Shown here piece by piece: positions 21,748 to 23,447 of a DNA stretch of 23,447 nucleotides. The DNA is taken from NCBI GenBank assembly GCA_021806865.1, contig JAKAPU010000025.1, forward strand, positions 1 to 23,447, read 5' to 3'. The notes under the pieces were generated by a model. It had not been told where the DNA came from. It searched no databases and worked only from the letters and a program-made list of their open reading frames with translations. Every line of letters starts with the position of its first letter. The first letter of the stretch is position 1. The position numbers and the translations under genes are program-made. The DNA comes from an archaeon (GTDB lineage: Archaea > Thermoproteota > Nitrososphaeria > Nitrososphaerales > CADDZS01).

Positions 21748-22126
21748 GTTTAGTCAGTGTCGATCTTTGAAAAGTCGTCGATGAACGAACAATCCGCATG
21801 CTCAAATTTTCGCAAATGTTTTCAGACTTGGAAGTTCTGGCTTTCCAGATTTGTTGAGGAATTTCCTTGAAAAGTCACGATGTTGCGCCCGCTCCGATTT
21901 CTGCTCAGCAAGAGCCAATAACTCGAAACAAAGAGTCCAGCTACCCAGATTCTTCATTGAAAAATTGCCTTCAGCATACGGTTCAGATCCTGGCTTTTAT
22001 CACGCATTGGTTAATCTGTACCAAAAGAAACGATCTGGCATTTTCTGAATGTTGTCAGATGCCAAATTGGAACATACCAGGCCAGATAGCAGAATTGATC
22101 TGATCGTGCGAGTAAGCGGGACCAAG
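21748..22126. other. Intergenic stretch with no convincing gene
   Basis: 379 bp between the zinc protein and the convergent 138-residue gene. Two overlapping plus-strand frames (21851-22048 and 21867-22103) are short, share most of their bases, and have no promoter box, ribosome binding site or known motif. No repeat or RNA fold stands out. Confidence 0.5.
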
Positions 22127-22543
22127 TCAGAGTATTTCTCGCAAGATAGGCCTAGGGGACAGCAGCTCATTTGTGGGTGACGTGGTACGCTTTGGCGTCA
22201 GAAGCTCGATTTCTTCGAGTGACTTTAGGTCTTCATCGCCTGCCGCAAGATAACTCGAGGGTGTTGAAGAATCGCATACTTCCTTCAAAAGAGACTTCAG
22301 CGCCAATGTCTGCTCGAAATTGATTTGAATCGTCTTAGTTTGTTTCTCTTCGTTCAACCTTTCCTCATGTATGTTTAGCCGATATTTCGGTATGGACGCA
22401 AGCTTACTGTACTTTCGTGCATCCGTATCTGTTGAGTGCATATGATGAATGAGATATACTTCATAGCTCTTCTTGTGTTCTCTAACTGCCAAATATCGGT
22501 AAGCACCACAGGTGCACCTCTCAAGATTGAGAAAGTGCTTCAT
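22127..22543 (-). CDS. Hypothetical protein, 138 residues
   Basis: Not recognised. The N-terminus has a CTCGAYRY segment (residues 10-17), half of a possible zinc knuckle; the middle is polar with predicted strands (YEVYLIHHMH) and helices, and the last 40 residues are low in order, rich in Ser, Thr, Pro and Glu. No membrane segment or signal peptide. ATG 22543 is placed by a palindromic TATA-like element (GTTTAAAAC) centred 27 bp upstream, implying a leaderless transcript. Divergent from the 100-residue gene, with the palindrome between them. Calling it a gene rests on this promoter and an uninterrupted frame of normal composition. Confidence 0.6.
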   Translation of the reverse strand: MKHFLNLERCTCGAYRYLAVREHKKSYEVYLIHHMHSTDTDARKYSKLASIPKYRLNIHEERLNEEKQTKTIQINFEQTLALKSLLKEVCDSSTPSSYLAAGDEDLKSLEEIELLTPKRTTSPTNELLSPRPILREIL

Positions 22544-22557
22544 GGCCTCGACTACGA

Positions 22558-22582
22558 CACTTCCAGTTTAAAACTGGAAGTG
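22558..22582. promoter_or_regulatory. Perfect 12-bp-arm palindrome over a divergent promoter
   Basis: CACTTCCAGTTT, one central A (22570), AAACTGGAAGTG. The centre doubles as a TATA-like element for the minus gene (27 bp from ATG 22543) and could serve the plus strand (start near 22597). A bound dimer would shut the promoter. No regulator gene is adjacent. Confidence 0.65.
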
Positions 22583-22707
22583 AATTTCTTGCAATCAATA
22601 AGTGATAAATCTTGAAGCGTTTGATACTAGAGCAGCAAAAGAGATATTGCGCAGCAAAGGTATCGGACACGATATCGGCATCGATATTAAGAGTGAAAGC
22701 AAAAGCA

Positions 22708-23010
22708 ATGTCGCGTCTTAGAGTCAGCTTAGAGAAGCTTGAAAGATACGCAAGACTTCAAGGCAGCTACGAGCTTTCGTCTGATGGCGATCAAATCACC
22801 CTGGTCTTTGTTCCGACTCTTCCTGAAGTGCTTGAGAAGGGAGACGGGGACTCGCCTCCGCGTGTCGTCATGCATGGTACAGAGAAGAAAGGGGTCGTGG
22901 AATTTACGAAAGTAGAAGTTGAGCGGCATAGTGGCACCGAGGAAAAGGATATCGCCGAAGCCGAGATGATATACAGCAGTTGGCTCGAATACATTGAGGA
23001 AAACTATTGA
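22708..23010 (+). CDS. Hypothetical protein, about 100 residues
   Basis: Not recognised. From ATG 22708 the product has 100 residues: an amphipathic start (MSRLRVSLEKLERYARLQG), a strand ITLVFVPTLPE, an acidic middle, and a C-terminus of HSGTEEKDIAEAEMIYSSWLEYIEEN, helical and acidic. It is soluble. TTG 22612 in the same frame would add 32 residues and fits a start expected 15 bases after a transcript beginning at 22597; the added part is less protein-like and covers the repeated TATCG bases at 22660-22687, so the shorter form is preferred. The gene is divergent from the 138-residue hypothetical and 86 bp before phosphoglycerate kinase. Role unknown. Confidence 0.5.
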   Translation: MSRLRVSLEKLERYARLQGSYELSSDGDQITLVFVPTLPEVLEKGDGDSPPRVVMHGTEKKGVVEFTKVEVERHSGTEEKDIAEAEMIYSSWLEYIEENY

Positions 23011-23055
23011 TCTACACGATCTATAGTAACTCATTACCATGAATTTTCTCGTAAT

Positions 23056-23063
23056 TGTTATAG
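23056..23063 (+). promoter_or_regulatory. TATA box of pgk
   Basis: TGTTATAG with predicted start near 23087, 10 bases before ATG 23097. Confidence 0.45.
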
Positions 23064-23096
23064 ACAGCTCTCGACAAATGTCTAGGTGCAGTTATA

Positions 23097-23447
23097 ATGC
23101 TAACAATTGAGGACCTTTCCCTTGACGGAAAAGTTGTCTTCCTGCGCGTGGATATGAATACCCCTCTTGAACCCTCTACCGGCAAACTCATGGAGCTGAA
23201 CAGAATCCAGGAGGCGGCAGTTACAATCAGAGACCTCTCCAAATCCAAGGTGGTAGTGGGGTCTCATCAAGGGAGAGTTGGCCGCGACGACTACATACCA
23301 CTGAAGCAACATTCTGAGGCGCTCAGTCAGATTCTAGGGAAGAAGGTGAAATTTGCAGACGATATATTCGGACCCACCGCATTGAAAGAGATTGATTCCT
23401 TGAACAATGGCGATGTTCTCCTCCTCGACAACTTGCGTTTCACAGCT
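23097..23447 (+). CDS. pgk: Phosphoglycerate kinase, 3' end outside window
   Basis: Interconverts 1,3-bisphosphoglycerate and 3-phosphoglycerate with ADP/ATP, in central carbon metabolism, here probably mainly gluconeogenic. The first 117 codons are visible and open to the window edge. Family motifs in order: VFLRVDMNTPL (substrate-binding Asp and Asn), NRIQEA, GSHQGRVGRDDY (the archaeal SHQGR in place of bacterial SHLGRP, supplying the substrate-binding His and Arg), and LLLDNLRF. These place it in the archaeal Pgk branch. ATG 23097 lies 10 bases after the predicted transcript start. The remaining C-terminal, nucleotide-binding half is outside the window. The gene is monocistronic as far as can be seen. 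Confidence 0.93.
   Translation, partial: MLTIEDLSLDGKVVFLRVDMNTPLEPSTGKLMELNRIQEAAVTIRDLSKSKVVVGSHQGRVGRDDYIPLKQHSEALSQILGKKVKFADDIFGPTALKEIDSLNNGDVLLLDNLRFTA

Noticed and set aside
21851..22103. Two overlapping plus-strand frames of 65 and 78 codons
   Set aside because: Neither has a promoter box or recognisable domain, and both cannot be coding. They might be the remains of a decayed gene, but nothing shows this.
1..23447. Search by eye for CRISPR arrays, insertion sequences, integrases and attachment sites
   Set aside because: No regularly spaced repeats, transposase motifs or tRNA 3'-end duplications were seen.

Overview
The window looks like a piece of an archaeal chromosome, most likely from the Nitrososphaeria (Thaumarchaeota, Thermoproteota), at moderate G+C (mid 40s percent by eye). 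Archaeal markers seen directly are ribosomal protein S25e, RNA polymerase subunit Rpo6, Alba, an EndA-type tRNA-splicing endonuclease, the archaeal/bacterial TrmI tRNA methyltransferase, an archaeal ATP-dependent DNA ligase, an archaeal-type phosphoglycerate kinase, an intron-bearing tRNA, and AT-rich TATA-like boxes about 25-30 bp before many starts. The zinc-ribbon 'TackOD1-like' protein and the GvpD/KaiC-like ATPase beside a type IV pilus-like motor fit Thaumarchaeota best. No CRISPR array, insertion sequence or phage gene is visible. The gene content is mostly core, apart from the pilus-like block.

Layout. 1-3191: the end of a complex I (Nuo/Fpo-like) operon, nuoL (cut by the window edge) then nuoN. 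3188-4054: a convergent short-chain polyprenyl diphosphate synthase. 4055-4709: about 650 bp without a convincing gene. 4710-4832: a tRNA with anticodon CAU (Ile2 or elongator Met) that appears to carry two introns, one in the D arm and one at the canonical 37/38 site. 4939-8343: mostly minus-strand genes: a six-helix membrane protein, TrmI, Alba, a 53-residue AN1-like zinc protein, Rpo6, then a plus-strand cyclophilin-like (DUF369) protein and convergent S25e. 8431-10203: DNA ligase, divergent from S25e with a palindromic TATA box between them.

10295-12371: glutamine synthetase and an Lrp/AsnC regulator, divergently transcribed around a perfect 11-bp inverted repeat, a probable nitrogen or amino-acid control switch. 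12368-13568: EndA and a DUF47/PhoU-like protein in one minus-strand unit. 13681-14139: a small membrane protein.

14145-21747: a type IV pilus or secretion-like block: prepilin peptidase (minus), then on plus a two-domain GvpD/KaiC-like ATPase, a ribbon-helix-helix protein, a secretion ATPase, two GspF/TadC-like membrane proteins overlapping as in an operon, and a large zinc-ribbon protein with a nuclease-like tail. No pilin is visible, so the substrate of the peptidase and motor must be encoded elsewhere or the machine does something else. 21748-22126 holds nothing convincing. 22127-23010 has two divergent hypothetical genes around a perfect 12-bp-arm palindrome, and the window ends inside phosphoglycerate kinase.

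Two themes tie genes together. The intron-containing tRNA and its splicing enzyme EndA lie about 8 kb apart. The prepilin peptidase, secretion ATPase and GspF pair form the core of one machine, with the GvpD/KaiC-like ATPase and the zinc protein as candidate regulators. Start codons were chosen where possible by placing them downstream of the transcription start predicted from the TATA box. These starts are inferences.
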